Counted from the stretch's first letter, positions 7,067-15,859 are shown. The stretch is 51,591 bases of DNA from Tepidiphilus sp. J10 (GCA_945897955.1 CAMDGQ010000024.1:1-51591); one strand, 5' to 3'. Numbers and translations are program-made. Notes: generated by a model from the letters alone, not told the origin.

Positions 7067-10000
7067 ATGACCACTTATCTCAATCTCGACGGCAATGAAG
7101 CCGCCGCGCGCATGGCGTATCAGTGCAACGAAGTGATCGCGATCTACCCGATCACGCCGTCGTCGAACATGGGCGAATGGGCCGACGAATGGGCTGCGCA
7201 GGCCAAGCCCAACCTGTGGGGCGCGGTGCCGAAGATCATCGAGATGCAATCGGAGGGCGGCGCGGCCGGTGCGCTGCATGGCGCGCTGACTTCCGGCGCG
7301 CTGGCGACCAGTTTCACCGCCAGCCAGGGCCTGCTGTTGTTCATCCCCAATCTTTACAAGATTGCCGGCGAGCTGACGCCGTTCGTGCTGCATGTGGCGG
7401 CGCGGGCTCTGGCGACGCATGCGTTGTCGATTTTCGGCGACCATTCCGATGTGATGGCCTGCCGCGCCACCGGCTGCGCCATGTTGTGCGCCAATTCGGT
7501 GCAGGAAGCGCAGGACTTTGCGCTGATCGCCCAGGCCGCAACGCTGGCCGGACGCATTCCGGTGATCCATTTCTTCGATGGTTTCCGCACCTCGCACGAA
7601 GTCGCCAAGATCGTCGCGGTCGAGCCGGAAACTGTGCGCGCGATGATCGACGATGTTCAGGTCGCAGCGCATCGGGCGCGGGCGCTGTCGCCGGAACATC
7701 CGGTGATTCGCGGCACTTCGCAGAATCCGGATGTGTTTTTCCAGTCGCGCGAGCGGGCGAATCCGTTCTACGACGCGTTCCCTGAAATTGTGCAGACGGC
7801 GATGGATTGCTTCGCCGGGCTCACCGGGCGGCAATATCGGCTGTATGACTATGTTGGCGCCGCCGATGCCGAGCGGGTCGTTGTGTTGATGGGCTCCGGC
7901 GCCGAGACTGCCGAGGAAACCGTGGAACATCTGACCGCGCGCGGCGAGAAGGTCGGTCTGCTGAAAGTGCGTTTGTATCGGCCGTTTGCCGCCGACGCGC
8001 TGTTGGCGGCGCTGCCGGAAAGCGTCAAGGCGATTGCCGTGCTGGATCGTTGCAAGGAACCTGGCGCCGATGGCGAGCCACTGTACAAGGATGTGCTGAC
8101 AGCACTGGCCCAGGCTGCGGCGGATGGCGTTCGTAGCATGCCGCGCGTGATCGGTGGACGCTATGGCCTCGGCAGCAAGGAGTTCACGCCGGGCATGGTG
8201 TCGGCGGTATTTGCCGAACTGGCGCAAGCCGTGCCGAAACGCCAATTCACGGTTGGCATCCGCGACGACATCACGCATCTTTCGCTGGATTGGGATACGA
8301 CATATCGCAGCGACGCCGCGCGCGCCTTGCAGCACGCCGTGTTCTGGGGCCTGGGCGCGGACGGTACGGTGTCCGCCAACAAGAACTCGATCAAGATCGT
8401 CGGCGAAGCCACCGACCTGCAAGCGCAGGGCTATTTCGTCTACGACTCGAAGAAATCCGGCGCGGTGACGGTGTCGCATCTGCGCTTCGGCCCCGCCGTA
8501 ATTCGTTCAACTTATCTGGTCGAGGATGATATGGCCGGCTTCGTCGCCTGCCATCAGACCGTGTTCATCGAGCGCTACGACCTGCTCGCGCATGCCGCGC
8601 CGGGCGGCGTGTTCCTGCTCAATACTCCCGCTTCCGCCGAGACAGTGTGGCACACGCTGCCGGAGAAGATGCGCGCGCAAATCCTCGATAAGCGGTTACA
8701 ACTCTGGATCATCGACGCCTACGCCGTCGCCGCCGCAGCCGGCATGGGGCGGCGCATCAACACCATCATGCAGACCTGCTTCTTCGCCATTTCAGGCATC
8801 CTGCCGAAGGAACAGGCCATCGCCGCGATCAAGCAGGCCGTGGACAAGACTTACGGCAAGAAGAGCAAGCGGCTGGCGGATCTGAATTACGGGGCGATCG
8901 ACAAGACGCTGGAGAACCTGCATCAAGCAGCGATACCGGGTAGCCCGGATGCAGCGGAGCGGAATCCGGGGGAATTCCCGGTTACCGCCGCCGGCCTGCA
9001 ACCAGGTTACGGGATGACAGATATCCCCGCCTTCGTGCGTGACGTTACGCTGCCGATCTACCACGGCAACGGCGACGCGTTGCCGGTCTCGCTGATGTCC
9101 ATCGACGGCACCTTCCCGGTTGGCACCGCGCAATACGAGAAGCGCAATATCGCGCTGGAAATCCCGGTCTGGGAGGCGGATATCTGCACCCAGTGCGGCA
9201 AGTGCGTCTTCGTCTGCCCGCATTCGGCGATCCGCGCGCGGGTCTTCACGGCGGAATCGGCAATCAACGCGCCACCAACCTTCAAGCACGTCCCGGCGAA
9301 GAGCAAGGATTTCCCGGCCGGCACCCGCATGAGCTATCAGGTTGCGCCCGAGGACTGCACCGGTTGCGGCGATTGCGTCGAAGCCTGCCCGATCCACGAC
9401 AAATCCAACCTCAGCCGGCGCGCCGTCAACATGGCGCCGCAAGCGCCGCTGCGCGAAGCGGAACGCGACAACTACGCCTTCTTCCTGGCGCTGCCGGAGT
9501 TCGATCGCGGCGCGGTGAAGCACACGACGATTCCCGGCTCGATGCTGCTCGACCCGTTGTTCGAGTATTCCGGCGCCTGTGCCGGTTGTGGCGAAACGCC
9601 GTACATCCGGCTGGCGACACAGTTGTTTGGCGACCGCATGCTGATCGCCAACGCCACTGGTTGTTCCTCGATCTACGGCGGCAACCTGCCGACCACGCCG
9701 TACACGGTCAACGGCGCCGGGCGCGGCCCGGCCTGGAGCAATTCGCTGTTCGAGGACAACGCCGAATTCGGCCTCGGCATGCGTCTGGCTGCCGATCAGT
9801 TGATGGCTTACGCGAAACAGTTGGTGAAAGAACTGGCCGGCGACATCAGCGGTGACTTGGCCGAAGCATTGATTGAAGCCAATCAGCGCGAGGAAGCCGG
9901 CCTGTATGAACAACGTCGCCGCGTCACGCTGCTGCTGGAAAAGCTGGCTAGCTCGAATCACCCGCGCACCAGGGAACTGATCAGCGTCGCCGAATGGCTG

Positions 10001-10675
10001 ATCCGGCGTTCGGTCTGGATCATCGGCGGCGACGGCTGGGCCTACGACATCGGCTACGGCGGCCTCGACCACGTCTTGGCGCTGCCTTATGACCTCAACA
10101 TCCTGGTGCTCGATACCGAGGTGTATTCCAACACCGGCGGCCAGACTTCGAAGGCGACGCCTATCGGGGCGGTGGCCAAGTTCTCCGCCGGCGGCAAGGC
10201 GACGGCGAAGAAAGACCTGGGCAAACTGGCTTCCGATTACGGCCATGTCTATGTCGCCAACATCGCCTACGGCGCCAAGGACACGCAGACCCTGCGCGTG
10301 TTCCATGAGGCCGAGGCGTATGACGGCCCGTCATTGATCATCGCCTACAGCCCGTGCATCGCGCATGGCTTCGACATGCTCTACAACCAGCGCCAGCAGG
10401 ACATGGCGGTGAAAACCGGGCACTGGCCGCTGTTCCGCTACGACCCGCGCCTGGCTGCTGCCGGCGGCAACCCGTTCAAGCTCGATTCCGCCGCACCCAG
10501 CCTGCCGATCAAGGATTTCATGGCGAGCGAAACCCGTTTTGCGATGTTGCAACGCAGCCATCCGGAAGCCGCGCAGCATTTCCTGGAGCAGGCGCAGAAA
10601 GAGGCGGAACAGCGTTTCAAGACGTATCAAGGGTTGGCGCAAGGCCATGCCGACGAACCCAAGACAGGAGCCTGA
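7067..10675 (+). CDS. nifJ: Pyruvate:ferredoxin (flavodoxin) oxidoreductase NifJ
   Basis: Homodimeric TPP and iron-sulfur enzyme that oxidises pyruvate to acetyl-CoA and CO2 and reduces ferredoxin or flavodoxin; used in anaerobic metabolism and to feed nitrogenase. The ATG at 7067 starts MTTYLNLDGNEAAARMAY, the usual N-terminus; longer frames upstream lack support. 1202 aa, typical length. Seen: YPITPSSNMGEW (domain I), two 4Fe-4S clusters CTQCGKCVFVCP (from residue 707) and CTGCGDCVEACP (from 764), a further cluster Cys in CAGCGETPY (838), and the TPP region GDGWAYDIGYGG. A 48-bp palindromic repeat (8935-8982) is read through in frame in the linker just before the AFVRDVTLPIY segment. The DHOD-like gene follows after one base. 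Confidence 0.97.
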   Translation: MTTYLNLDGNEAAARMAYQCNEVIAIYPITPSSNMGEWADEWAAQAKPNLWGAVPKIIEMQSEGGAAGALHGALTSGALATSFTASQGLLLFIPNLYKIAGELTPFVLHVAARALATHALSIFGDHSDVMACRATGCAMLCANSVQEAQDFALIAQAATLAGRIPVIHFFDGFRTSHEVAKIVAVEPETVRAMIDDVQVAAHRARALSPEHPVIRGTSQNPDVFFQSRERANPFYDAFPEIVQTAMDCFAGLTGRQYRLYDYVGAADAERVVVLMGSGAETAEETVEHLTARGEKVGLLKVRLYRPFAADALLAALPESVKAIAVLDRCKEPGADGEPLYKDVLTALAQAAADGVRSMPRVIGGRYGLGSKEFTPGMVSAVFAELAQAVPKRQFTVGIRDDITHLSLDWDTTYRSDAARALQHAVFWGLGADGTVSANKNSIKIVGEATDLQAQGYFVYDSKKSGAVTVSHLRFGPAVIRSTYLVEDDMAGFVACHQTVFIERYDLLAHAAPGGVFLLNTPASAETVWHTLPEKMRAQILDKRLQLWIIDAYAVAAAAGMGRRINTIMQTCFFAISGILPKEQAIAAIKQAVDKTYGKKSKRLADLNYGAIDKTLENLHQAAIPGSPDAAERNPGEFPVTAAGLQPGYGMTDIPAFVRDVTLPIYHGNGDALPVSLMSIDGTFPVGTAQYEKRNIALEIPVWEADICTQCGKCVFVCPHSAIRARVFTAESAINAPPTFKHVPAKSKDFPAGTRMSYQVAPEDCTGCGDCVEACPIHDKSNLSRRAVNMAPQAPLREAERDNYAFFLALPEFDRGAVKHTTIPGSMLLDPLFEYSGACAGCGETPYIRLATQLFGDRMLIANATGCSSIYGGNLPTTPYTVNGAGRGPAWSNSLFEDNAEFGLGMRLAADQLMAYAKQLVKELAGDISGDLAEALIEANQREEAGLYEQRRRVTLLLEKLASSNHPRTRELISVAEWLIRRSVWIIGGDGWAYDIGYGGLDHVLALPYDLNILVLDTEVYSNTGGQTSKATPIGAVAKFSAGGKATAKKDLGKLASDYGHVYVANIAYGAKDTQTLRVFHEAEAYDGPSLIIAYSPCIAHGFDMLYNQRQQDMAVKTGHWPLFRYDPRLAAAGGNPFKLDSAAPSLPIKDFMASETRFAMLQRSHPEAAQHFLEQAQKEAEQRFKTYQGLAQGHADEPKTGA
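8935..8982. repeat. Nested palindromic repeat carried in frame inside nifJ
   Basis: Two nested inverted repeats: outer ACCGGG...CCCGGT and inner CCCGGAT...ATCCGGG around a GC-rich loop. Total length is 48 bp, or 16 codons, so the reading frame is kept (coding for a PGSPDAAERNPGEFPV-like stretch). The shape and sequence are those of dispersed intergenic palindromic repeats of proteobacteria, here in a poorly conserved inter-domain linker. Confidence 0.6.
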
Positions 10676-10676
10676 C

Positions 10677-11705
10677 ATGATCGATCTCTCTACCGACTAC
10701 GTCGGACTCAAGCTGAAGAACCCGCTGGTGCCTTCGGCTTCGCCGCTGTCGAAGAATCTGGATAGCGCACTGCGCCTGGAAGATGCCGGCGCCGGCGCGC
10801 TGGTGATGTATTCATTGTTCGAGGAGGAGCTGCGCGCCGAGGAGGCGATGGCCGACCGCTTCCTGTTGCATGCCGATCTGGGGCATGGCGAGGCGGATGG
10901 TTTTCTGCCCGACCACGGCCATTTCCAGAGCAGCCTCGATCACTACCTTGAACATCTCGCCCGCCTCAAGCAGCGACTGGAGATTCCGGTCATTGCCAGT
11001 CTGAATGGCGTCTCGCTTTCAGGCTGGGTGGAGTTGGGCCGGGAGATGCAACAGGCTGGCGCCGACGCGCTCGAACTCAATGTCTATTATGTTGCGGCCG
11101 ACGCCGAACATTCCGGAAACGACGTGGAGGCGCGCTACATCAGTCTGCTGCAAGAACTGCGCGGCGCGGTCGATCTGCCGATCATCATGAAGCTGTCGCC
11201 GTTTTTTTCGTCACTGCCGAATCTTGTCAAGCAACTAGAACATGCCGGCGCGCGTGGCGTGGCGCTGTTCAACCGCTTCATGCAGCCGGATATCGATCTC
11301 GGCGAGACGCCGCAAGATCGGCTGCGCATGGTTGATCATCTGGCGCTGTCCTATCCGAACGAAGTCTTGCTGCGCATGCGCTGGATTGCCATCCTGCGCG
11401 GCCGTACCGCGCTGTCGCTCGCCGCGACCGGCGGCGTGCATGGCTATGAGGCCGCCATGAAACTGCTGCTGGCGGGCGCCGACGTCGTGCATCTGGCGTC
11501 CTGCCTGATCCAGCATGGTCCGGCGCGTCTGGCGGAGATTCTGCGCGACATGGAACACTGGATGCAGGAGCGCGAATATGCCTCGGTGGCGCAATTGAAG
11601 GGCAGCATGAGCCAGCAGAACCTGCCCGATCCCGGCGCCGTCGCGCGCGCCAGCTATATCCGCATGATCGAGAAATTCGAGCCGCCAGCGGGCGTCTGGC
11701 GCTGA
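10677..11705 (+). CDS. Dihydroorotate-dehydrogenase-like FMN oxidoreductase
   Basis: TIM-barrel flavoprotein of the DHOD superfamily, 342 aa, starting one base after the nifJ stop, so co-translated and probably functionally linked. Seen: an N-terminal NPLVPSASPLSKNLD (where pyrimidine enzymes have a Gly/Ala-rich segment), VIASLNGVSLSGW, an FMN-type Lys in LPIIMKLSPFF, and late-barrel glycine segments AATGGVHGYEAAMKLLLAGA. The ELN-x-SCPN substrate motif of true dihydroorotate dehydrogenases is replaced by LELNVYYVAAD. The gene is therefore unlikely to act in pyrimidine synthesis; an accessory redox role with NifJ is the natural guess but is not shown by the sequence. Confidence 0.85.
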   Translation: MIDLSTDYVGLKLKNPLVPSASPLSKNLDSALRLEDAGAGALVMYSLFEEELRAEEAMADRFLLHADLGHGEADGFLPDHGHFQSSLDHYLEHLARLKQRLEIPVIASLNGVSLSGWVELGREMQQAGADALELNVYYVAADAEHSGNDVEARYISLLQELRGAVDLPIIMKLSPFFSSLPNLVKQLEHAGARGVALFNRFMQPDIDLGETPQDRLRMVDHLALSYPNEVLLRMRWIAILRGRTALSLAATGGVHGYEAAMKLLLAGADVVHLASCLIQHGPARLAEILRDMEHWMQEREYASVAQLKGSMSQQNLPDPGAVARASYIRMIEKFEPPAGVWR

Positions 11706-11767
11706 AGTTGAGTTCGCGTTGATCGCGCGCTGATTTCGGACTCGCCGCCGGACTACAATCGCGCGCC

Positions 11768-13222
11768 ATGAGCGACCACCACGAAAGCCAAGTCCACGAA
11801 TCGGTTGAGGAAAGCCTGAAGCAGGTGATGGACTTGCTCGCCCGCCACAAACTGGTCGAGTCGCTGGTTCACAAGCAGAACATGCCGCGCCAGGAACTGG
11901 TTGAGTCGCTGGTCCACAAGCAGAACCTGGCCGAGCTGTCGAAGAAGCTGGAATTGCTGCACCCGGCCGACGTCGCCTACATCCTGGAAACGCTGCCGCT
12001 GGAAGAGCGATTGATCGTTTGGGATCTGGTCAAGGCCGACCGCGACGGCGACATCCTGCTCGAAGTGTCGGACGCGGTGCGTGAATCGCTGATCGCGACG
12101 ATGGACAACCGCGAGTTGCTCGCCGCCGCACACACGCTGGATACCGACGAGATCGCCGACCTGGCGGCGGACTTGCCGAAGGACGTCGTCCTCGAACTGA
12201 TGAAGTCGCTGGATCACGCCAAGCGGGCTCAGGTCGAATCATCGCTCGCCTACGACGAAGATTCGGTGGGCGCCTTGATGGACTACGACTTTGTCACCAT
12301 TCGCTCCGATGTCACCCTGGAAGCCGCCTTGCGCTACCTGCGCATGCTGGGTGATCTGCCGAGTCATACCGACAAGCTGTTTGTGGTTGAACGGGATGGT
12401 CGCCTTGTCGGCCTGTTGCCGATCAAGCGTTTGCTGGTGCATGACCCGGAGGTGCATGTTGCCGCAGTGATGTCGGATGAACCGGTGAAATTCCACCCTT
12501 CCGACGATGCTTCCGATGCGGCACAGGCATTCGAGCGTTACGACCTGATTTCGGCACCGATCGTGGATGCGCGCGATCGCCTGGTCGGCCGTCTCACCGT
12601 CGATGTGGTGATGGACTTCATCCGCGCGGAATCCGAAGCCGATATGTTGCAGGCCGCCGGTCTGCGTGAAGACGAAGACCTGTTCACCACGGTCTGGAAA
12701 GCCGCGAAAAACCGTTGGCTGTGGCTCGGCATCAACCTTTGTACCGCGCTGTTCGCATCGCGCGTGGTCGGCGCCTTTGAGGGCAGCATCGAACAACTCG
12801 CCGCGCTTGCCGCCTTGATGCCGATTGTCGCCGGCATGGGTGGAAATTCCGGCAGCCAGACTCTGACCCTGATGGTGCGCGGTCTGGCGCTGAATCTGAT
12901 CTCGAAAGACAACGCCAAGCGCTTGATGATCAAGGAGCTGGGCATCGCCTGGCTCAACGGCCTGCTTTGGGGCAGCATCATGGGCGTGGTGACTTATTTC
13001 CTCTACAGCGATCTGCCGCAGGCTTTGCCGCTGGCGTTAGTGATGGCCGCCGCCATGTTGATGAACCTGATCGTCGCCTCGATGGCCGGCTATATGGCGC
13101 CGCTGATCATCACCCGACTCGGCCACGATCCTGCCTTTGGTGCGCATGTGCTGTTGACGTTCATCACGGATTCAATGGGTTTTTTGATCTTTCTCGGATT
13201 GGCGACGCTGGTGTTGTTGTGA
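11768..13222 (+). CDS. mgtE: Magnesium transporter MgtE
   Basis: Mg2+ channel/transporter of the MgtE family. Domain order: N-terminal superhelical domain (to about residue 150), two CBS domains (about 160-285, with EDSVGALMDYDFVTI at the junction), then five membrane helices from about residue 320, including PIVAGMGGNSGSQTLTL, the pore signature. 484 aa. A near-perfect 30-bp tandem repeat 45 bp apart (11852-11881 and 11897-11926, 28 of 30 bases equal) encodes LVESLVHKQN twice near the N-terminus. No clear ribosome site precedes the ATG; a TACAAT box at 11754-11759 would put a transcript start within a few bases of it. The C-terminal coding end is repeated in degenerate form at 13975-14028. 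Confidence 0.95.
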   Translation: MSDHHESQVHESVEESLKQVMDLLARHKLVESLVHKQNMPRQELVESLVHKQNLAELSKKLELLHPADVAYILETLPLEERLIVWDLVKADRDGDILLEVSDAVRESLIATMDNRELLAAAHTLDTDEIADLAADLPKDVVLELMKSLDHAKRAQVESSLAYDEDSVGALMDYDFVTIRSDVTLEAALRYLRMLGDLPSHTDKLFVVERDGRLVGLLPIKRLLVHDPEVHVAAVMSDEPVKFHPSDDASDAAQAFERYDLISAPIVDARDRLVGRLTVDVVMDFIRAESEADMLQAAGLREDEDLFTTVWKAAKNRWLWLGINLCTALFASRVVGAFEGSIEQLAALAALMPIVAGMGGNSGSQTLTLMVRGLALNLISKDNAKRLMIKELGIAWLNGLLWGSIMGVVTYFLYSDLPQALPLALVMAAAMLMNLIVASMAGYMAPLIITRLGHDPAFGAHVLLTFITDSMGFLIFLGLATLVLL

Positions 13223-13313
13223 CGCCATCCAGTTCATAGACTCGCCGTATGCGTCTGACACCCGACCAATGCCTTCTGATCCTCGCCAACTTCCAGGTGG
13301 CAGGAGCGAATAC

Positions 13314-13604
13314 ATGAAACCTTCCGTGGCGCTCGCATCGAGACGCGACACAGTGCGAGAACTGGCAGGGCGTTTCCGCGCCGGCAACGTTCGCGTATTC
13401 GGTTCGGTGTTGCATGGCGATGACGCCGACGGCAGCGATCTTGACCTGCTCGTCGATCCGCTTCCGGGTGCCACGTTATTCGATTTGGGCGGTTATCAAG
13501 TTGAACTTGAAGCCCTGTTGGGTGTTCCTGTCGATCTTCTAACGCCGGGCGACTTGCCGGAAAAATTTCGCGCGCGCGTGCTCGCCGAGGCTCGGCCCGT
13601 ATGA
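13314..13604 (+). CDS. mntA: MNT-domain nucleotidyltransferase antitoxin
   Basis: Minimal nucleotidyltransferase of the MNT/HEPN toxin-antitoxin type; in studied systems MntA inactivates the HEPN toxin by adding AMP to a tyrosine. Seen: the signature GS-x10-DxD (GSVLHGDDADGSDLD), followed by LLVDPLPGATLFDL and a third acidic position in VPVDLLTPGDLP. The start at 13314 is preceded by AGGAG at a good distance; an upstream in-frame ATG at 13269 lacks one. 96 aa. It overlaps the HEPN gene by 4 bases (ATGA). The cassette lies between mgtE and a duplicated mgtE 3' end. Confidence 0.85.
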   Translation: MKPSVALASRRDTVRELAGRFRAGNVRVFGSVLHGDDADGSDLDLLVDPLPGATLFDLGGYQVELEALLGVPVDLLTPGDLPEKFRARVLAEARPV

Positions 13605-13969
13605 ACGAGAACCGCCTTCCCGGCTATCTCGATCACATGATTGATGCCGCATGTCAGGTATGCGGCTATCTCGAAGGCATGAGCCGGGAAGATTTTCTTC
13701 ACGACAAGCGCACGCAACAAGCGGTCATCTTGAACATCGTCATCCTCGGCGAGGCAGCCACCAAACTGCTGAAGGACTACGAACCCTTTCTCGAAGGGCA
13801 TCCGGACGTGCCGTGGCGCAGCATGAAAGGTATGCGTAATCGAATTGCGCACGGCTATTTCGATATCAACCTTGACGTGGTCTGGGAAACAGCGCGGACA
13901 GCATTGCCAGAGTTGCTGCTGAAGTTGCCGGCGATTCGCAAGGCGGCTGAGATGGAGGCGGGGCGGTGA
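13601..13969 (+). CDS. hepT: HEPN-domain toxin HepT (DUF86)
   Basis: HEPN ribonuclease toxin partner of MntA. Seen: the RNase motif R-x4-H-x-Y in RNRIAHGYFDI, where the Tyr is the residue AMPylated in characterised HepT proteins, and the family segment ILGEAATKLLKDYEPF. 122 aa, normal for HepT. Start overlaps the antitoxin stop, the usual arrangement for this pair. The stop is followed within 6 bases by the relic of an mgtE 3' end. Confidence 0.87.
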   Translation: MNENRLPGYLDHMIDAACQVCGYLEGMSREDFLHDKRTQQAVILNIVILGEAATKLLKDYEPFLEGHPDVPWRSMKGMRNRIAHGYFDINLDVVWETARTALPELLLKLPAIRKAAEMEAGR

Positions 13970-13974
13970 GCGCG

Positions 13975-14028
13975 ATGGCTGTTGTGATCATGCTCAACCT
14001 GGGATTGGCGACCTTGGTGGTGTTGTGA
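13975..14028 (+). pseudogene. Relic of an mgtE 3' end
   Basis: The 54 bases read M-A-V-V-I-M-L-N-L-G-L-A-T-L-V-V-L-stop, matching the mgtE terminus M-G-F-L-I-F-L-G-L-A-T-L-V-L-L. At DNA level the last 27 bases (14002-14028) match 13196-13222 at 24 positions. The stop overlaps the ATG of the next glycosyltransferase (TGATG), so this looks like the original junction between mgtE and that gene, left behind when the MNT/HEPN cassette came in. Confidence 0.65.
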
Positions 14029-14804
14029 TGCAGAAAATCCCCCTGTCCGTGTTCATCATCGCCAAGAACGAGGCGGATCGCATCCCGGTGGTGATTCGCG
14101 CGGTGCGCGATTGGGTGGACGAGGTCATCGTCATCGACAGCGGCAGCACGGACGACACGGTTGCGGTCAGCGAGTCGCTTGGCGCGCGCGTGCTGTTCCA
14201 TGCCTGGCGAGGTTACGGGCCGCAGAAAGTGTTCGCCGAGCAGCAATGCCGCAATGCCTGGCTGCTCAATCTGGATGCGGACGAGGAAATCTCGCCGCGT
14301 TTGGGCGAGGAAATTCGCGCACTTTTCAATTCCGGCGAGCCGTCCTGCACCGCCTACACGCTGCCGATCCTGCCGCTGTATCCGTTTCAGGACAGCGGCC
14401 ATGCCTGGACCGCCTTCCATCATCCTGTCCGTCTGTATCGCAAGGACATGGCCGGCTTCAAGGATGAACTGGTGCATGACACGGTGGTCGTGCATGAAGG
14501 CCGCATCGGCCATCTCAAGGGCATGGTGCTGCATCGTTCCTTCCGTTCCCTGGCGCACCATGTCGAAAAGGTGAACGGGTATTCCAGCGCCCAGGCCGAA
14601 GTGCTCGCCGCGCGCGGACGCGATCCGGGGTTGCTGGCCCTGCTGTTGACGCCGATCTTCGCGTTCTTCAAGCAATTTATCCTGCGGCGCGAATTCGTCA
14701 ACGGCGTCGATGGCATCGTAGTCAGCTACATGTACGCCTTCCAGCGCTTCATCCGCCTGGCCAAAACGCGGGAACGGCAACGCCTGCTGCGCAAGGGCCG
14801 CTGA
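14028..14804 (+). CDS. Family 2 glycosyltransferase, LPS-core WaaE type
   Basis: GT-A fold glycosyltransferase that resembles the WaaE/KdtX group, which adds a glucose or similar sugar to the LPS core at the inner membrane. Seen: SVFIIAKNEADRIPVVI at the N-terminus, VIVIDSGSTDDT, and the metal/nucleotide-sugar motif LLNLDADEEISP; a hydrophobic C-terminal segment LLTPIFAFFKQFILRREF. 258 aa, typical. ATG 14028 chosen (the GTG three bases upstream lies inside the mgtE relic). The next gene overlaps it by one base (TGATG), which points to an operon. Confidence 0.85.
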   Translation: MQKIPLSVFIIAKNEADRIPVVIRAVRDWVDEVIVIDSGSTDDTVAVSESLGARVLFHAWRGYGPQKVFAEQQCRNAWLLNLDADEEISPRLGEEIRALFNSGEPSCTAYTLPILPLYPFQDSGHAWTAFHHPVRLYRKDMAGFKDELVHDTVVVHEGRIGHLKGMVLHRSFRSLAHHVEKVNGYSSAQAEVLAARGRDPGLLALLLTPIFAFFKQFILRREFVNGVDGIVVSYMYAFQRFIRLAKTRERQRLLRKGR

Positions 14805-15859
14805 TGCCAACTGTGTTGTGGTGGGGCCGGTTCGATGCCGAATACTCGCGCAACCGGATCGTGCGCAAACTGCTGCGCGAACTGGGCTGGCGCATCGTCG
14901 ATTTTCACCCCCGCTTCAGCCGTCTGGCCGACTGGGAGGCGCGCCTGAAGCGCCTGCCACGCCCCGAATTGGTCTGGGTGCCCTGTTTCCGGCAACGCGA
15001 TCTGGCCGCCGCCAGTCGCTGGGCGCGCGCCAGGCAGGTGCCGTTGCTGTTCGACCCGCTGATCTCCGCCTACGACAAGCTGGTGTTCGAGCGGGAGAAG
15101 GCACCGGAAGGCAGCGCCAGGGCGATGAAGACGCTGAAGCATGAGCGCGATCTGTTCCGGCGCGCCGATATCGTGCTGGCCGATACCCGCGAACATGCGC
15201 GTTTCTTCGGCGAGACGCTGGGCGTCGAAACTCGCCGCCTGCATGTCGTGCCGGTCGGAGCGGAAGAGGCGTTGTTCCAGCCCGCTCCCGCGCCGGATTG
15301 CCATGTCGGCGAGCCGCTGGAAGTCCTGTTCTTCGGCAGCTTCATTCCGCTGCAGGGCACGTCCGTGATCATCGAGGCGGCGCGCTGCTATCAAGGTCCG
15401 CCCTTGCGCTGGACGCTGATCGGCGCCGGTCCGGAACTGGCGGTGCGCAGACAGGCGGCGGCGGATTTGTTGAACGTGTGTTTCGAGCCGTGGGTCGATT
15501 ACCCGGCGCTGCCGGCGCGCATCCGCCGCGCCGACATCCTGCTCGGCGTGTTCGGTGGCACACAGAAAGCCGGTCGGGTGATTCCGAACAAGGTGTTCCA
15601 GGCGCTGGCCTGCGGCAAACCGCTGGTCACGCGCCGGGCGGCGGCCTATCCGGATGAACTGGTCGATGCCGCCGGCAAGGGCATCGTCTGGGTGCCGGCG
15701 GGCGATGCCGTCACGCTGGCAAGCGCGCTGGCCGAACTCGCGGCGAACCCGCGCGGCCTGGCCGAGATGGGCCGGCAGGCGCGAGCCACCTTCGACGGCT
15801 ATTTCTCCGAGGCCGCGATCAAGTCCGATCTGGCCGAGGCGCTGCGCACCCTGGGGTGA
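14804..15859 (+). CDS. Glycosyltransferase, GT4-like
   Basis: GT-B fold glycosyltransferase, 351 aa, presumably acting in LPS or capsule synthesis with its neighbours. Seen: N-terminal Rossmann-like MPTVLWWGRFDAEYSRNR, a central VLFFGSFIPLQGTSVIIEAA typical of the start of the second domain of GT4 enzymes, WTLIGAGPE, and the C-terminal nucleotide-sugar region VIPNKVFQALACGKPLVT followed by Asp/Glu residues (DELVDAAGKGIVWV). Donor and acceptor cannot be told. The start overlaps the stop of the previous gene; its end is 3 bp from the end of the convergent glycosyltransferase. Confidence 0.85.
   Translation: MPTVLWWGRFDAEYSRNRIVRKLLRELGWRIVDFHPRFSRLADWEARLKRLPRPELVWVPCFRQRDLAAASRWARARQVPLLFDPLISAYDKLVFEREKAPEGSARAMKTLKHERDLFRRADIVLADTREHARFFGETLGVETRRLHVVPVGAEEALFQPAPAPDCHVGEPLEVLFFGSFIPLQGTSVIIEAARCYQGPPLRWTLIGAGPELAVRRQAAADLLNVCFEPWVDYPALPARIRRADILLGVFGGTQKAGRVIPNKVFQALACGKPLVTRRAAAYPDELVDAAGKGIVWVPAGDAVTLASALAELAANPRGLAEMGRQARATFDGYFSEAAIKSDLAEALRTLG

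Noticed and set aside
8792..10306. Long minus-strand frame opposite nifJ (504 codons); also 6956-8479
   Set aside because: Both are antisense to nifJ with its clusters and TPP motifs intact; no ribosome site, no motif.
11852..11926. Tandem 30-bp repeat in mgtE as a recent duplication
   Set aside because: Similar doubled LVESLVH segments may be common in betaproteobacterial MgtE N-terminal domains, so it is recorded only under the gene.
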